This document shows positions 18,841 through 27,430 of a stretch of 62,612 nucleotides of DNA, piece after piece. Both the position numbers and the translations under genes were made by a program. The stretch covers positions 4,229,344 to 4,291,955 of the forward strand of contig KB235926.1 of NCBI GenBank assembly GCA_000332255.1. The letters run 5' to 3'. This DNA comes from a cyanobacterium PCC 7702. GTDB lineage: Bacteria > Cyanobacteriota > Cyanobacteriia > Cyanobacteriales > Nostocaceae. The number at the start of each line of letters is the position of its first letter. Position 1 is the stretch's first letter. The notes below the pieces were generated by a model that had not been told where the DNA came from, ran no database searches, and saw only the letters and a list, made by a program, of their open reading frames with translations.

Positions 18841-20100
18841 TTAAAGAGATACTTTAGTGTCGATAGGTTGATCGAACGGTTGATACGGACGGTATTCAAT
18901 CAAGCGGATATTCCAAGGACCGTTGATTCGGTAGATTGCGCCGCGCCAGTTGACTGTTGACATCCACAGTGAAGATATCAGTGCAAAGCCATGAGTCCAA
19001 TTTGTGAGGGGAATGGCGAGTAGCATTTTTGCGATTGTGGATGGTGACAATTTGGCTTTTGGTTCACCATGCTTGCTTGTGACTTGCTGTACTCCTTTTT
19101 GTAATGCGATCGCAAGTAAAAGTAATGCCATCATGTAGCCGCTAAAGCCAGTGAAAGCCAAAATAGCTGCATGCCATTGTTGCGTGCACAATGTTGCTAT
19201 CAACAAAGCTAGTAGCAAATTGGGAAGCAGTACGGTAGAGAGTGCATCAACAATTACAGCCCACCAGTGAGGATGATACAGGCGCGAAGAAAGGAGCTGG
19301 CGCTTGATCCATTCCACTAATCGGGGTAAATCTACTTCTTCGCGATTGAGTATGAGCAGGGAAGGTACGAATTTTACTTTTAACCCGTGCTGTCCCAAGA
19401 CTCTAGGGAGCATAGTATCTTCGCCGTAGGCTCTTGCCCATTTATCTAACAGTCCTGTTTTGTGGATAACCTCTGTTTTGAGAGCTAATGTTCCACCCCA
19501 AGGAATTCCATATAAAAACATTTGCACGACTGCGGAGGCGTTCCACAAAAAGCGCACTGTAGTTCCCCAGTATTTGCCGGACATTAGGTACCAACGGTTA
19601 CCCGTAGTGGCGCCGATTTTGGGTTCTTGGAGAGGGGTGACCAACTCACGCAACCAATGGGAGTGGACTACTGCATCTGCATCTGCTAGAGCAACTACTT
19701 TGTACGAATCATCTAATTCCGAGACTGCTTGTACCAAACAGCTGCATTTGAGGCTGCAGTTATATCTTCTAATACTTAGAGTCCTGATGTGGATGTTTGT
19801 AGCTGGAAAAGAGGCGATCGCATCGTGAGCAATTTTCCAAGCTGGATCTTCTTTACTATCGACGATCACTTTCAGGTCGTAGTGGGGATAGTCCTGGTGA
19901 AGAAGCGATCGCAGACAATAAGGTAGAAAAGGATCGCCTCCGCGCAAACAAAGAATCACTGCTGCTTTCGGTAGTTTTTCGTCTGGTAGGGAATTTTTCT
20001 GAGGCGATCGCAAAGACCACAAAAATACTAACGTTACAGACGCCTGAATTACCAGCCAAGCAACTAATAACTCAAACACCAACAGCGCCAATTCTTTCAT
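18841..20100 (-). CDS. Membrane glycosyltransferase family 2
   Basis: A processive-type GT2 enzyme of 419 residues. There is an N-terminal membrane helix (~8-30), a GT-A catalytic domain with KAAVILCLRGGDPFLPYCL, a VALADADAVVHS (DAD) metal motif, a TGNRWYL stretch, an EDTMLPRVL (ED) motif and a final KRQLLSSRLYH (related to the Q/RxxRW motif), then two or more C-terminal membrane helices (~285-335). The distance to the hglT start is 33 bases, and DUF2141 lies 46 bases upstream, so it is clearly in the hgd/hglT operon. The likely substrate is a nucleotide sugar used for heterocyst envelope lipid or polysaccharide. The exact product is not known to me. Confidence 0.85.
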   Translation of the reverse strand: MKELALLVFELLVAWLVIQASVTLVFLWSLRSPQKNSLPDEKLPKAAVILCLRGGDPFLPYCLRSLLHQDYPHYDLKVIVDSKEDPAWKIAHDAIASFPATNIHIRTLSIRRYNCSLKCSCLVQAVSELDDSYKVVALADADAVVHSHWLRELVTPLQEPKIGATTGNRWYLMSGKYWGTTVRFLWNASAVVQMFLYGIPWGGTLALKTEVIHKTGLLDKWARAYGEDTMLPRVLGQHGLKVKFVPSLLILNREEVDLPRLVEWIKRQLLSSRLYHPHWWAVIVDALSTVLLPNLLLALLIATLCTQQWHAAILAFTGFSGYMMALLLLAIALQKGVQQVTSKHGEPKAKLSPSTIAKMLLAIPLTNWTHGFALISSLWMSTVNWRGAIYRINGPWNIRLIEYRPYQPFDQPIDTKVSL

Positions 20101-20146
20101 CTATTTTTCTCTCCATACCCTCAAGCTATCTTTTGGGAAACCTTGT

Positions 20147-20617
20147 TTACGGGTCGAGTCCATACTTCATGAAGATATTGATAGTTGTATTTTTTTGCAA
20201 TGCAAAACTAGCATCGCGAAATTTTGGTACGCCAGTTAAAACCGAGACCGTTGGATTATTGGAAATACCAAAACCTTCTTGAGGAAAACCTAAAAAATCT
20301 CTGTGGAGTTGGTGGTCTCCGTTTTGATCGTCCAGTACCGCAACTGCATAAGTACCTGGTTTTAAACCAGTAAATTGTTTTTTCACATAATTTCCTGTGA
20401 TCGGAGTACAACCACTTTTTACTTCACCGGTTTTACCCAAAGGAAATCCTTTTTCGCTTGCAAAAACTCGAATGCAAATTTGACCTTTTTGATGCTTGAT
20501 TCCTTTTACTACTACAGTCAATGTAGATGTTGGTTGTGCATTGACTTCATAACTTAAACTCGTGCAAAGTGCAACAGGCAGCAAAAAAGAAACAATGGAA
20601 TAAACTTGACGTAACAT
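20147..20617 (-). CDS. DUF2141 secreted protein
   Basis: A DUF2141-family protein of 156 residues with a signal peptide (MLRQVYSIVSFLLPVALC up to EVNAQ) and a small transthyretin-like beta-sandwich (TLTVVVKGIKHQKGQICIRV, LKPGTYAVAVLDDQNGDHQL, GISNNPT). Family members are periplasmic and of unknown function. The longest frame starts 20 codons earlier at 20677; ATG 20617 was chosen because the signal peptide begins there. It sits between hgdA and the GT2 gene in the glycolipid operon, so a structural or assembly role in the heterocyst envelope is a fair guess only. Confidence 0.85.
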   Translation of the reverse strand: MLRQVYSIVSFLLPVALCTSLSYEVNAQPTSTLTVVVKGIKHQKGQICIRVFASEKGFPLGKTGEVKSGCTPITGNYVKKQFTGLKPGTYAVAVLDDQNGDHQLHRDFLGFPQEGFGISNNPTVSVLTGVPKFRDASFALQKNTTINIFMKYGLDP

Positions 20618-20681
20618 AGATTTCACAAGTTGGAATATTAGTAAAGAAGTGTGGGAAAATGCCGGATGGAGAAACACTTTC

Positions 20682-21686
20682 CTAAAGCATGATTTTTTTG
20701 ATGTCTGTTTTCTGCAACCACTGTTGAGTTAATTTCATTCCTTCCTGCAAATTAACTGCGGGCTTATAATTCAAAATTCTTTGTGCTTTCTCGATAGAAT
20801 AAGCATAGGGACGAGTCATAAAATCTACTACTTCTGGTAAAATATCAGCTTGTTTGCGAAATAGCTTCTGTCCTTGGTAGCGCAGCTTAAGGAACAATTT
20901 TAGTTCTTCTTTTGGTAAAGAAAAGGGTGCGGGTAAATTAGAAATTTCTGCTAAATAAGTGAAATACTCTTTCCAAGAAGTTTCTTCCCCGTCGGTGATG
21001 TTAAAAATTTCCCCGTAGGTCTCTTTTTCTAAGGCTAGAAAAATGGCATCAATGAGATTATCAATATATAAATGATTGATAACTCCTTTTCCATCATTAG
21101 CATAGGCAAAAAGTCTTTGCTGCATCAACAATAATGGTCGGACTACCCAAGGAATGCTACCAGGTCCGTAAACATCTCCTGGTCTGAGAATAATAGTGCC
21201 AAAATTAGGAGGATCGTTTAGTTGTAAAAGTGCTTGCTCTGCTTCTATTTTGGTTTGACAGTAAGGATTGTTTTCGCCTGATAGTGGTCCATCCTCGCGG
21301 ACGCGATCGGGATAGTTGAATCCATAAACTAAAGCACTGGAGATATAAACAAAGGTTTTGACGCCACTATTTTTTGCAGCTTTAGCGATATTGATAGTTC
21401 CGCCCACATTAATTTCGCGAAACTCGTCAATACAGCCACCTTCTTTAGCCATTTCATCTGCATGTAAAACAATATCTATTTTTTGACAAGCTAATTCAGC
21501 AACAGCAGGATTTGTGATACTACCGATTATGACTTTAGCACCCAAGTTCTGCGCTTTTTTTGCTTTATCTGCAGAACTTTGCAATCCACAGACTTTCATC
21601 TTTTTTGCTATAGCTATTTCTGCAGCGCGACGGCCTATAAATTCGCCAATTCCGGTGATGAGGAGAGATTTGTTTGTGATGCTCAT
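20682..21686 (-). CDS. hgdA: NAD-dependent epimerase/dehydratase, HgdA-like
   Basis: An extended SDR of 334 residues. The nucleotide-binding loop is TGIGEFIGRR (TGxxGxxG), the catalytic Ser-Tyr-Lys shows as ISSALVYG and Y-C-Q-T-K (NPYCQTKIEAE), and substrate-side RPGDVYGPGS and NITDGEE are typical of UDP-sugar epimerases. In Anabaena the homologue HgdA was reported as a UDP-galactose 4-epimerase needed for correct heterocyst glycolipid composition. It lies between hgdC, 48 bases upstream, and DUF2141. Family and operon place are seen. The substrate UDP-Glc/UDP-Gal is carried over from that homologue. Confidence 0.85.
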   Translation of the reverse strand: MSITNKSLLITGIGEFIGRRAAEIAIAKKMKVCGLQSSADKAKKAQNLGAKVIIGSITNPAVAELACQKIDIVLHADEMAKEGGCIDEFREINVGGTINIAKAAKNSGVKTFVYISSALVYGFNYPDRVREDGPLSGENNPYCQTKIEAEQALLQLNDPPNFGTIILRPGDVYGPGSIPWVVRPLLLMQQRLFAYANDGKGVINHLYIDNLIDAIFLALEKETYGEIFNITDGEETSWKEYFTYLAEISNLPAPFSLPKEELKLFLKLRYQGQKLFRKQADILPEVVDFMTRPYAYSIEKAQRILNYKPAVNLQEGMKLTQQWLQKTDIKKIML

Positions 21687-21734
21687 ATCAAGGTAGCTAT
21701 CTAGAAAATAATGGTACTAAAAACTTCAGCCTTT

Positions 21735-22913
21735 CTAAAAAATATCTGCTGGGTCTGTGGAACGAAGTTTATTAATAGCAAGTCCTCCTGATGTCATGCA
21801 CATTAAAATCGTCGAGATGAAAACAAGAACAGCATTATGAAAGCTCATCATGATGGGTAATTTAGTTGCATCCATAGCAAAATCGTATAAAAACAAGGAA
21901 ATAATAAACCCTGGAATGTAGCCTAGGATTGACAGAATGAGAGCCTGTTGAAAAACAATTTTCAAGAAATAATTATTTTCATAACCTATGGCTTTAAGGG
22001 TGGCGAAGGCAACTAATTGAGTAGAAATATTACTGTAAAGAATTTGATAGACAATTACTACACCGACAACAGAAGCCATTGAGAGCATAAGGTTGAGTAT
22101 AAAACCAATGGGGGTTCTCGTTGCCCAATATTGTTTTTCAAATTCAATAAATCCTTGGTGGGTAAAAACCTTCACATCATCAGGTAAATTAGCCTGTAAT
22201 TGTTTCAATACTTGATGGGGATTAGTACCGGGTTTGAGGGAAATGACACCTACGTCTATCATCTCTGAAGGACGACTGTTGGGAAAAATCCTTAGAAAAG
22301 TTGTGTCGCTGACAATTAAATTACCATCAACTCCGAAAGAAGGTCCTAAACTGAATAAACCACCGACTCTAACTCGGTAACCTCTTAAAGAATCAAAGGG
22401 AAATATTTCGAGTATTTGTTCAGTTTTTTCTTGAGTAAATTTCTGGGCAACAGGTCCGAATTCTGGTCGAGAGTTGCGGTCAAAAAGCACGACGTCAGGA
22501 ATTTTAATTTTATCTATATTTTTCTCTACTTCTGACATATTTATTACAGGTTTTCCTGGTTCAAAACCAATTACATATATGGAGTATTTTTCGCCATTTT
22601 GGGGATTTTTGAATTTAGCGAATCCTAAATAAATTGGGCTAACAGACTCTACTCCATTAAATCCTAAAGCTTGATACAATCGAGAGCGAAAGAAGCTTTG
22701 AATAGCAGTTAAAGATTTATATTGAGAGCTAACTAAAATTAAATCTCCTCGTAGATTGCGGTGTACTTGGGTAGCACTGGAGTAAAGAGCATCTTGAAAC
22801 CCAAGTTGCATAAACATTAAAATTACAATAAAACCAATGCCGGCTATAGCTACTAGAGAACGAATTTTGTTTCTGACAAGTTGCAGCCAAGCTACGGGAG
22901 TTGCAAACACCAT
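21735..22913 (-). CDS. hgdC: DevC/HgdC-type ABC exporter permease
   Basis: An inner-membrane component of a DevBCA-like exporter, with a MacB/FtsX-type permease fold. There is one membrane helix near residue 20-42 (VAIAGIGFIVILMFMQLGF), a long periplasmic domain (~45-265) and three helices at the end (MLSMASVVGVVIVYQILY, ILSILGYIPGFIISLFLY, HNAVLVFISTILMC). The start at ATG 22913 (MVFATPVAWLQLVRNK) matches DevC; a longer TTG start at 22952 is less likely. It overlaps no gene and follows hgdB by 51 bases. In Anabaena HgdC/HgdB build the glycolipid layer. No ATPase gene is in the operon, so one must come from elsewhere. Confidence 0.88.
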   Translation of the reverse strand: MVFATPVAWLQLVRNKIRSLVAIAGIGFIVILMFMQLGFQDALYSSATQVHRNLRGDLILVSSQYKSLTAIQSFFRSRLYQALGFNGVESVSPIYLGFAKFKNPQNGEKYSIYVIGFEPGKPVINMSEVEKNIDKIKIPDVVLFDRNSRPEFGPVAQKFTQEKTEQILEIFPFDSLRGYRVRVGGLFSLGPSFGVDGNLIVSDTTFLRIFPNSRPSEMIDVGVISLKPGTNPHQVLKQLQANLPDDVKVFTHQGFIEFEKQYWATRTPIGFILNLMLSMASVVGVVIVYQILYSNISTQLVAFATLKAIGYENNYFLKIVFQQALILSILGYIPGFIISLFLYDFAMDATKLPIMMSFHNAVLVFISTILMCMTSGGLAINKLRSTDPADIF

Positions 22914-22964
22914 GATGGGAACTTCTGCGATCGGATGCGAGTAATTTAACAATGCTTGCGGTGA

Positions 22965-24161
22965 TCAAATTTGAATGGCGACATCCACTTGCAAGTTAGT
23001 TAAGCCAGCGATCAATTGACTATCTGCTGGGTTGTCGAGGTGAATTTTCACTTGAATAACTCTGCGATCGGTATCTGCTCCTGGATTAATACTTAAGATG
23101 CTTTGTCTGTCAACTAGCAAACCAATTTCGCTCACCGTTCCTGACAATTTTTTAGAAAAGGCTGTACTGGTAATGATAGCTTTTTGACCGAGACGAACTT
23201 TGTGAATATCAGTTTGATAAACTTCCGCGATCGCGCACATTTGAGAAGTGTTGCCAATTTCCACGATTCCAGCTGTGCTGACTACTTCTCCGGATTTGGC
23301 GTGCACCTTCAAAATTCTACCAGATATAGGAGCTTTCACGTAAGTTAAATCATGTTCTGCTTTTGCTTGTTTGACGGCGGATATGGCGCTTTTAAGTTCG
23401 GCTTGAGCAAGTTGCACATCTGTGGGACGTACTTCTTGAATACTTTCCAGTTTGGCTTTTGCTTGTTTGATTTGTTGTTGCAAAGTTGTGACCGTGCGGT
23501 TGAGAGTTGCTTTGGCTTCCAGAAGCTGTTGTCGTACCGTTTGGAATTGTAGAGCTTTGCTGGCTGCAATGGAAGCGGAAACAGCGCCTTCTCGGTACAG
23601 CTGCTGATATCGGTTGTTTTCTGTTTGAGCATTGTCTGATTGAGCTTGCAAGCTAGCGATCGCTGCTTGTTGGGAGGCTATTTCTCCTTGTAATTGCGAT
23701 TCTAAGTTAGCGATCGTTGCTTTTTGAGCTTCGATGTCTCCTAATTTCGCTCCAGCTTTCACTTGCGCCAGTTTGGCTCGAGCAACTTCCACGTTCGTTA
23801 GAGCTTGTTGCACATTTGCTAAAGAACGAGCATATCCTTCAAGCAGAGCTATAACTTGGCCTGTCTTGACCTGCTGACCTTGTTTTACTAACAGTTTTTC
23901 TACTCGCACGCCACTGAGAGAACTAGGAGCAGATAATTGAGTCACTTCACCTTCAGGTACTATGCGTCCTAAAGCGGTAACAGCAACTCTTACCGGTGCA
24001 GTTTTTGCAGGTTTTTGTGGTTGAGTTTGAAAGTTAGAGCGAAATAGTAACAAACTCAAAAAAGATATAAAACCTGTAGTTAAAGCCACCAAAGCTGCTA
24101 AAAAAATTGACCAGCGCCCTGCAGGTTTTAAAAATAAGGAACTTTGTTTGTCTGCTGACAT
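22965..24161 (-). CDS. hgdB: DevB/HgdB-type membrane fusion protein
   Basis: A periplasmic adaptor (HlyD family) of 398 residues that links an ABC exporter to a TolC-like outer-membrane channel. The N-terminal membrane helix (IFLAALVALTTGFISFLSLL) is followed by a lipoyl-like motif (VSQ-type: EKLLVKQGQQVKTGQVIALL), a long coiled-coil hairpin (~125-250, rich in Ala/Gln/Leu), a second lipoyl half (DLTYVKAPISGRILKVHAK) and beta-barrel domains. It is the first gene of the operon; ATG at 24161. DevB homologues export heterocyst glycolipids. The nearby hgdC-hgdA-hglT genes argue for HgdB over DevB. Confidence 0.88.
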   Translation of the reverse strand: MSADKQSSLFLKPAGRWSIFLAALVALTTGFISFLSLLLFRSNFQTQPQKPAKTAPVRVAVTALGRIVPEGEVTQLSAPSSLSGVRVEKLLVKQGQQVKTGQVIALLEGYARSLANVQQALTNVEVARAKLAQVKAGAKLGDIEAQKATIANLESQLQGEIASQQAAIASLQAQSDNAQTENNRYQQLYREGAVSASIAASKALQFQTVRQQLLEAKATLNRTVTTLQQQIKQAKAKLESIQEVRPTDVQLAQAELKSAISAVKQAKAEHDLTYVKAPISGRILKVHAKSGEVVSTAGIVEIGNTSQMCAIAEVYQTDIHKVRLGQKAIITSTAFSKKLSGTVSEIGLLVDRQSILSINPGADTDRRVIQVKIHLDNPADSQLIAGLTNLQVDVAIQI

Positions 24162-25028
24162 ATTTTATCCCAATTCCATCTGAGTTGTTGGTTGTTAATT
24201 ACTAGTTACCAATTAACTATTTATCTTTATGGCGCCATTTTTCTTGCTAAACTTTTTCAGAAATTTTGTCACTTTCCAAGTCAGCAATTAAGATTGGTAG
24301 TCAAGGTCTGACTTTACCTGCAAACTGTCGTCACCACTAAGATGCTCAATCCAGTTTCCATAAACCCCCTTTTTCAATTTTTACTTCCTGCTCGATATAT
24401 TTATGTAGTGGTAGGCACGCGATCGTCGTTACGTCGTCTTTTAGTTTCCAAAAAATGAGAAAGTAGATGTCTTCAAAGGCAATTCTAAATTATCTCTCAT
24501 TTCCTCCAACAAAATCCCAAGCAAAATAAGTTACAAAAATATCTCAAACTAACTGAAAAACTGCCTTATCTAAGAATGCGGTAGTAACGAAGCGACAATA
24601 GTAATAACATCAAAAAACTTGCTTTCCAGTATGACAAAAAGGGTTTATATTGTCAAGGGTGTAGATGTGAGAAAATTATATGAGCCCAGGCAGAAGTTAG
24701 GAAATTCCAGGACAAAAAATTAGTCCACAAATTTATCTGCTTATCGTCCCTGCTACTTTTTCAAGGATAGCTGTTTTTAGCTGTACTTGCGGGTCTAAAG
24801 TTGCTGCAGGTATCCGAACAATCAGTTTTGACGCTTGCGCCCGAGTTTGGGAACTTTTTAGTGGTGGCTGACTTCATAAAGCTACTAAGTCAAGAATAAT
24901 TGGCAGTTAGTCATAAGACATTCTCATCAGAGTTTTCAAAAAATTTTCGTTTTTGACAATACTGATGAAATATATTAGGTTTATCGTCTTTCTGGTGTTT
25001 TCACTGACGACAGAGAAAAACAGTAATT
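24162..25028. other. Divergent promoter region between the hgd operon and the ParB gene
   Basis: An 867-bp region without a coding frame I can support. It should carry the promoters of hgdB (leftward) and the ParB-like gene (rightward). I searched by eye for an NtcA site (GTA-N8-TAC) and found none. A stretch near 24600-24670 is rich in direct AT runs but has no recognised motif. Confidence 0.4.
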
Positions 25029-26390
25029 ATGCCTAGGATAGCTATTGACAAAATTAAAATTGGTGTGAATCGCCGTCCGTTAAACGGCGAAAAAGTAAAG
25101 GAGTTAAAAGAATCTATTCAGGCTAATGGTCTGTTGAACCCAATCACCGTAGATGGAAATTACAACTTAATTGCTGGGTTGCATCGTTTGACAGCGTGTC
25201 AAATGCTAGGTTTGGAGGAAATAGAGTGCAATGTTATCAATTATGAAGATACCGAGCAAGCTCGTTTGGCAGAAATTGATGAAAATTTGATTCGTAACGA
25301 GCTAGAACCTCTAGAACGCCACGAACTGTGGTTGGAACGCGAGCAAATTCTACAAAAGTTAGGACTGAGGGCGAAACCAGGAGATAACCAGTATACCGCC
25401 AAAGGTGGTGAAACGGTTGCACCACCTCCCAAGACTACTCGAGAAATAGCTAAACAAACTGGTTACTCAGAACGAACTTTGCAACAGGGTTTACAAATTG
25501 CCAAAGGGATTCATCCTGATATTAAGCAATTGATTAAAGGAACACCGATAGCTAAAAGTACTACTGTGCAATTAGAGATAGCTAGAGCTGGAAGCAAAGA
25601 ACGAAATTTAGCAGAACAAGCAGAAAAAGCTTTGCGTTTAGCTCAGATAGCGGGAGAGCAACAAGAAGTCGAAAAGCAAGCAAAAATAGCTGAACAAGCA
25701 CGAGCTAAGCAAAAACAGTTACAACTTTTAGCCTTCAAAAGTGCTATGGCTCAAAAAGAAACTAAATCAGCTACAAAAAAAGTCCCTGCTTCCACAGAAA
25801 AACCAATTTTGAAAACAACGATCGCTCTTCCTCAAATCAAAGTAGGTGACGAATTGATTCTTGGCCGGCATTTGGTATATTGTGGCGATACTAGCAGCAA
25901 AGAATTCAGACAATTGCTACCCTCAAATGCAGCTTTAGCGATCGCCTGCGGGTCTCTAACCTGGAATCATGATTACCTAATTGATGCAGCAAAAGTCGTG
26001 GCGGTAATGCGCCGTGAAGGTAATATCTATGAATTTTGCAGCCGCGTGCGCATGCCATTTCAATATGAATTAATAATTAGCAACGTGTATGTAGGCATAT
26101 TTTCTCACCAGCCCAGGCCAAAGCCCCAAATGCCAATCAATATCGAAGGTGTAGAGGAAACAATCAACTACCTTATAAATTTATATACCAGCCATCAAGA
26201 TAATTTTGTAATTGCACCTTCTATAGGAGATGGAGAAATCCTTATCATTTGTGAAAAAATGCGACGTACCTGTTTTATAGGAGATGAAAATCCAGAATCC
26301 GTTAGCCGTGGAATTACACGTTGGGAAAAATGGACAGGAAAGCAAGCCCAAAAAACCAATTCCATCATTTATCTTCAGTCGTTTTCATAA
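25029..26390 (+). CDS. ParB-domain protein with degenerate DNA-methyltransferase-like tail
   Basis: A 453-residue protein. Residues ~1-95 are a ParB N-terminal (sulfiredoxin-like) domain: PLNGEKVKELKESIQANGLL, PITVD, LIAGLHRLTACQMLG, ENLIRNELEPLERHELW. Residues ~105-180 hold a KorB/ParB helix-turn-helix (TTREIAKQTGYSERTLQQGL). A charged coiled coil follows (~190-255). The tail (~275-445) lines up with the methyltransferase part of phage ParB-methylase fusions: LGRHLVYCGDTSS at the front and the end ESVSRGITRWEKWTGKQA. The catalytic DPPY is missing (it reads IACGSLTWNHDY), and the SAM-binding DPFxGSG reads APSIGDGE. So it is probably a DNA-binding protein without methylation. It lies upstream of hglE on the same strand. 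A regulatory role there is speculation. Confidence 0.82.
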   Translation: MPRIAIDKIKIGVNRRPLNGEKVKELKESIQANGLLNPITVDGNYNLIAGLHRLTACQMLGLEEIECNVINYEDTEQARLAEIDENLIRNELEPLERHELWLEREQILQKLGLRAKPGDNQYTAKGGETVAPPPKTTREIAKQTGYSERTLQQGLQIAKGIHPDIKQLIKGTPIAKSTTVQLEIARAGSKERNLAEQAEKALRLAQIAGEQQEVEKQAKIAEQARAKQKQLQLLAFKSAMAQKETKSATKKVPASTEKPILKTTIALPQIKVGDELILGRHLVYCGDTSSKEFRQLLPSNAALAIACGSLTWNHDYLIDAAKVVAVMRREGNIYEFCSRVRMPFQYELIISNVYVGIFSHQPRPKPQMPINIEGVEETINYLINLYTSHQDNFVIAPSIGDGEILIICEKMRRTCFIGDENPESVSRGITRWEKWTGKQAQKTNSIIYLQSFS

Positions 26391-26403
26391 AAAAGTAAAT
26401 GAC

Positions 26404-26431
26404 AAATGGGGAAATTACTTTTCCCCCATTT
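26404..26431 (+). terminator. Hairpin after the ParB-like gene
   Basis: AAATGGGGAAA pairs with TTTCCCC(C)ATTT, leaving a short loop, 14 bases after the stop codon. There is no U tract behind it, so it may instead protect the 3' end of the message. Confidence 0.45.
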
Positions 26432-26984
26432 CCATGACAGTTGTTAAGCAAGTTGGTAACAATTACTCCTAGGGTTGTATTGGTATTCACCTGCAAAGCA
26501 TTTCCTTGTATATTGCCAGATTTTCACTCCAGCCCTAAAAATCTGTTATTTATTAACAGTCACTACTTCTGTGTTTGCTATTCCATACAAAATAAACTTT
26601 TATTGACTGGCAGAAATTCTGTTTTTTTGACAACTCTATTTCGGAACTATTGATACTAATTAAAAGTCGAAAACGCTACTTTTTTATAGTTAGTTCAATT
26701 TGGACACGAAAATTTTTAAAAATTGACTTCTACGAACAATATTGTGGCTGCCAATTATGCTAGCTTGGTATTAATTCTCATTCTGGCAACTGAGACGAAA
26801 AAATAGATAGTTATTGAGTAATGACAACTAAAAATTGCTTGATATCATTGTTAATTATTTATTTGCAATTTTTTCGAATTCCTGAGGTAATTCAGATGGC
26901 AAGTGGTGTTCGGAGTGTAACTAATTTGTCAAATATAAATTGACAAAAATCATAAAATATATTATCTTGGAACTCGAAACTGCT
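26432..26984. other. AT-rich intergenic region before the 92-aa gene
   Basis: About 550 bp with one spurious 70-codon frame (26441-26653) that lacks family signs. It is AT-rich. No operator I recognise. It probably carries the promoter for the 92-residue gene and perhaps for the hgl operon. Confidence 0.4.
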
Positions 26985-27263
26985 ATGGCATTCATCAAGA
27001 TCCAGAACGTTGTCATTAACACCAGTTACATTGCCGCAGTTAAGCTAGATAATCAAACTGGCTCTGGAGAAAAAAGCGTTTCTATTCTTTTAGTTACTCC
27101 CAACTTTTCATTATTTCAGTGGCAAAGTGTCTCACCCAATATTCACCATCACGAATGGATTGAGTTTACAGGTCAAGCAGCTACAGCACTGCGTGATTAT
27201 TTTAGCAGTTACAACAATGTGATTGACCTGTTGCCAGAATGTCAGGAGTCAGGCGTTTTGTAA
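26985..27263 (+). CDS. Small hypothetical protein upstream of hglE (92 aa)
   Basis: I do not recognise a characterised family. The 92-residue protein starts MAFIKIQNVVINTSYIAAVK, then reads SVSILLVTPNFSLFQW and ends in helices (AATALRDYFSSYNNVIDLLP). The pattern of short beta strands followed by an alpha-helical end resembles small cyanobacterial proteins that carry an 'IKIQNVVINTSYIAAV' start and bind as dimers, but that is only a visual likeness. An upstream TTG would add 15 residues; ATG 26985 was chosen because the conserved-looking segment starts there. It lies 167 bases before hglE on the same strand and could share its transcript. Confidence 0.6.
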   Translation: MAFIKIQNVVINTSYIAAVKLDNQTGSGEKSVSILLVTPNFSLFQWQSVSPNIHHHEWIEFTGQAATALRDYFSSYNNVIDLLPECQESGVL

Positions 27264-27430
27264 TTTATTGATGGTGCAAACACATAAAATAAAGTGCTTT
27301 TTCAGGGTGACATTTGCTGGAGTAAATATCATACAAGTATTAAACCTTCATGCATAGATAGTTACTGCATCACTTCGCTACAGAAAATGCAGTTATTGTT
27401 TCACGCTACCAAACATTAGTCTAACTTTTT

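Noticed and set aside
27322-27334. NtcA-like GTA...TAC upstream of hglE (GTAAATATCATAC)
   Set aside because: The spacing is 7 bases and NtcA needs 8, and no matching -10 box was seen; kept only as a near miss.
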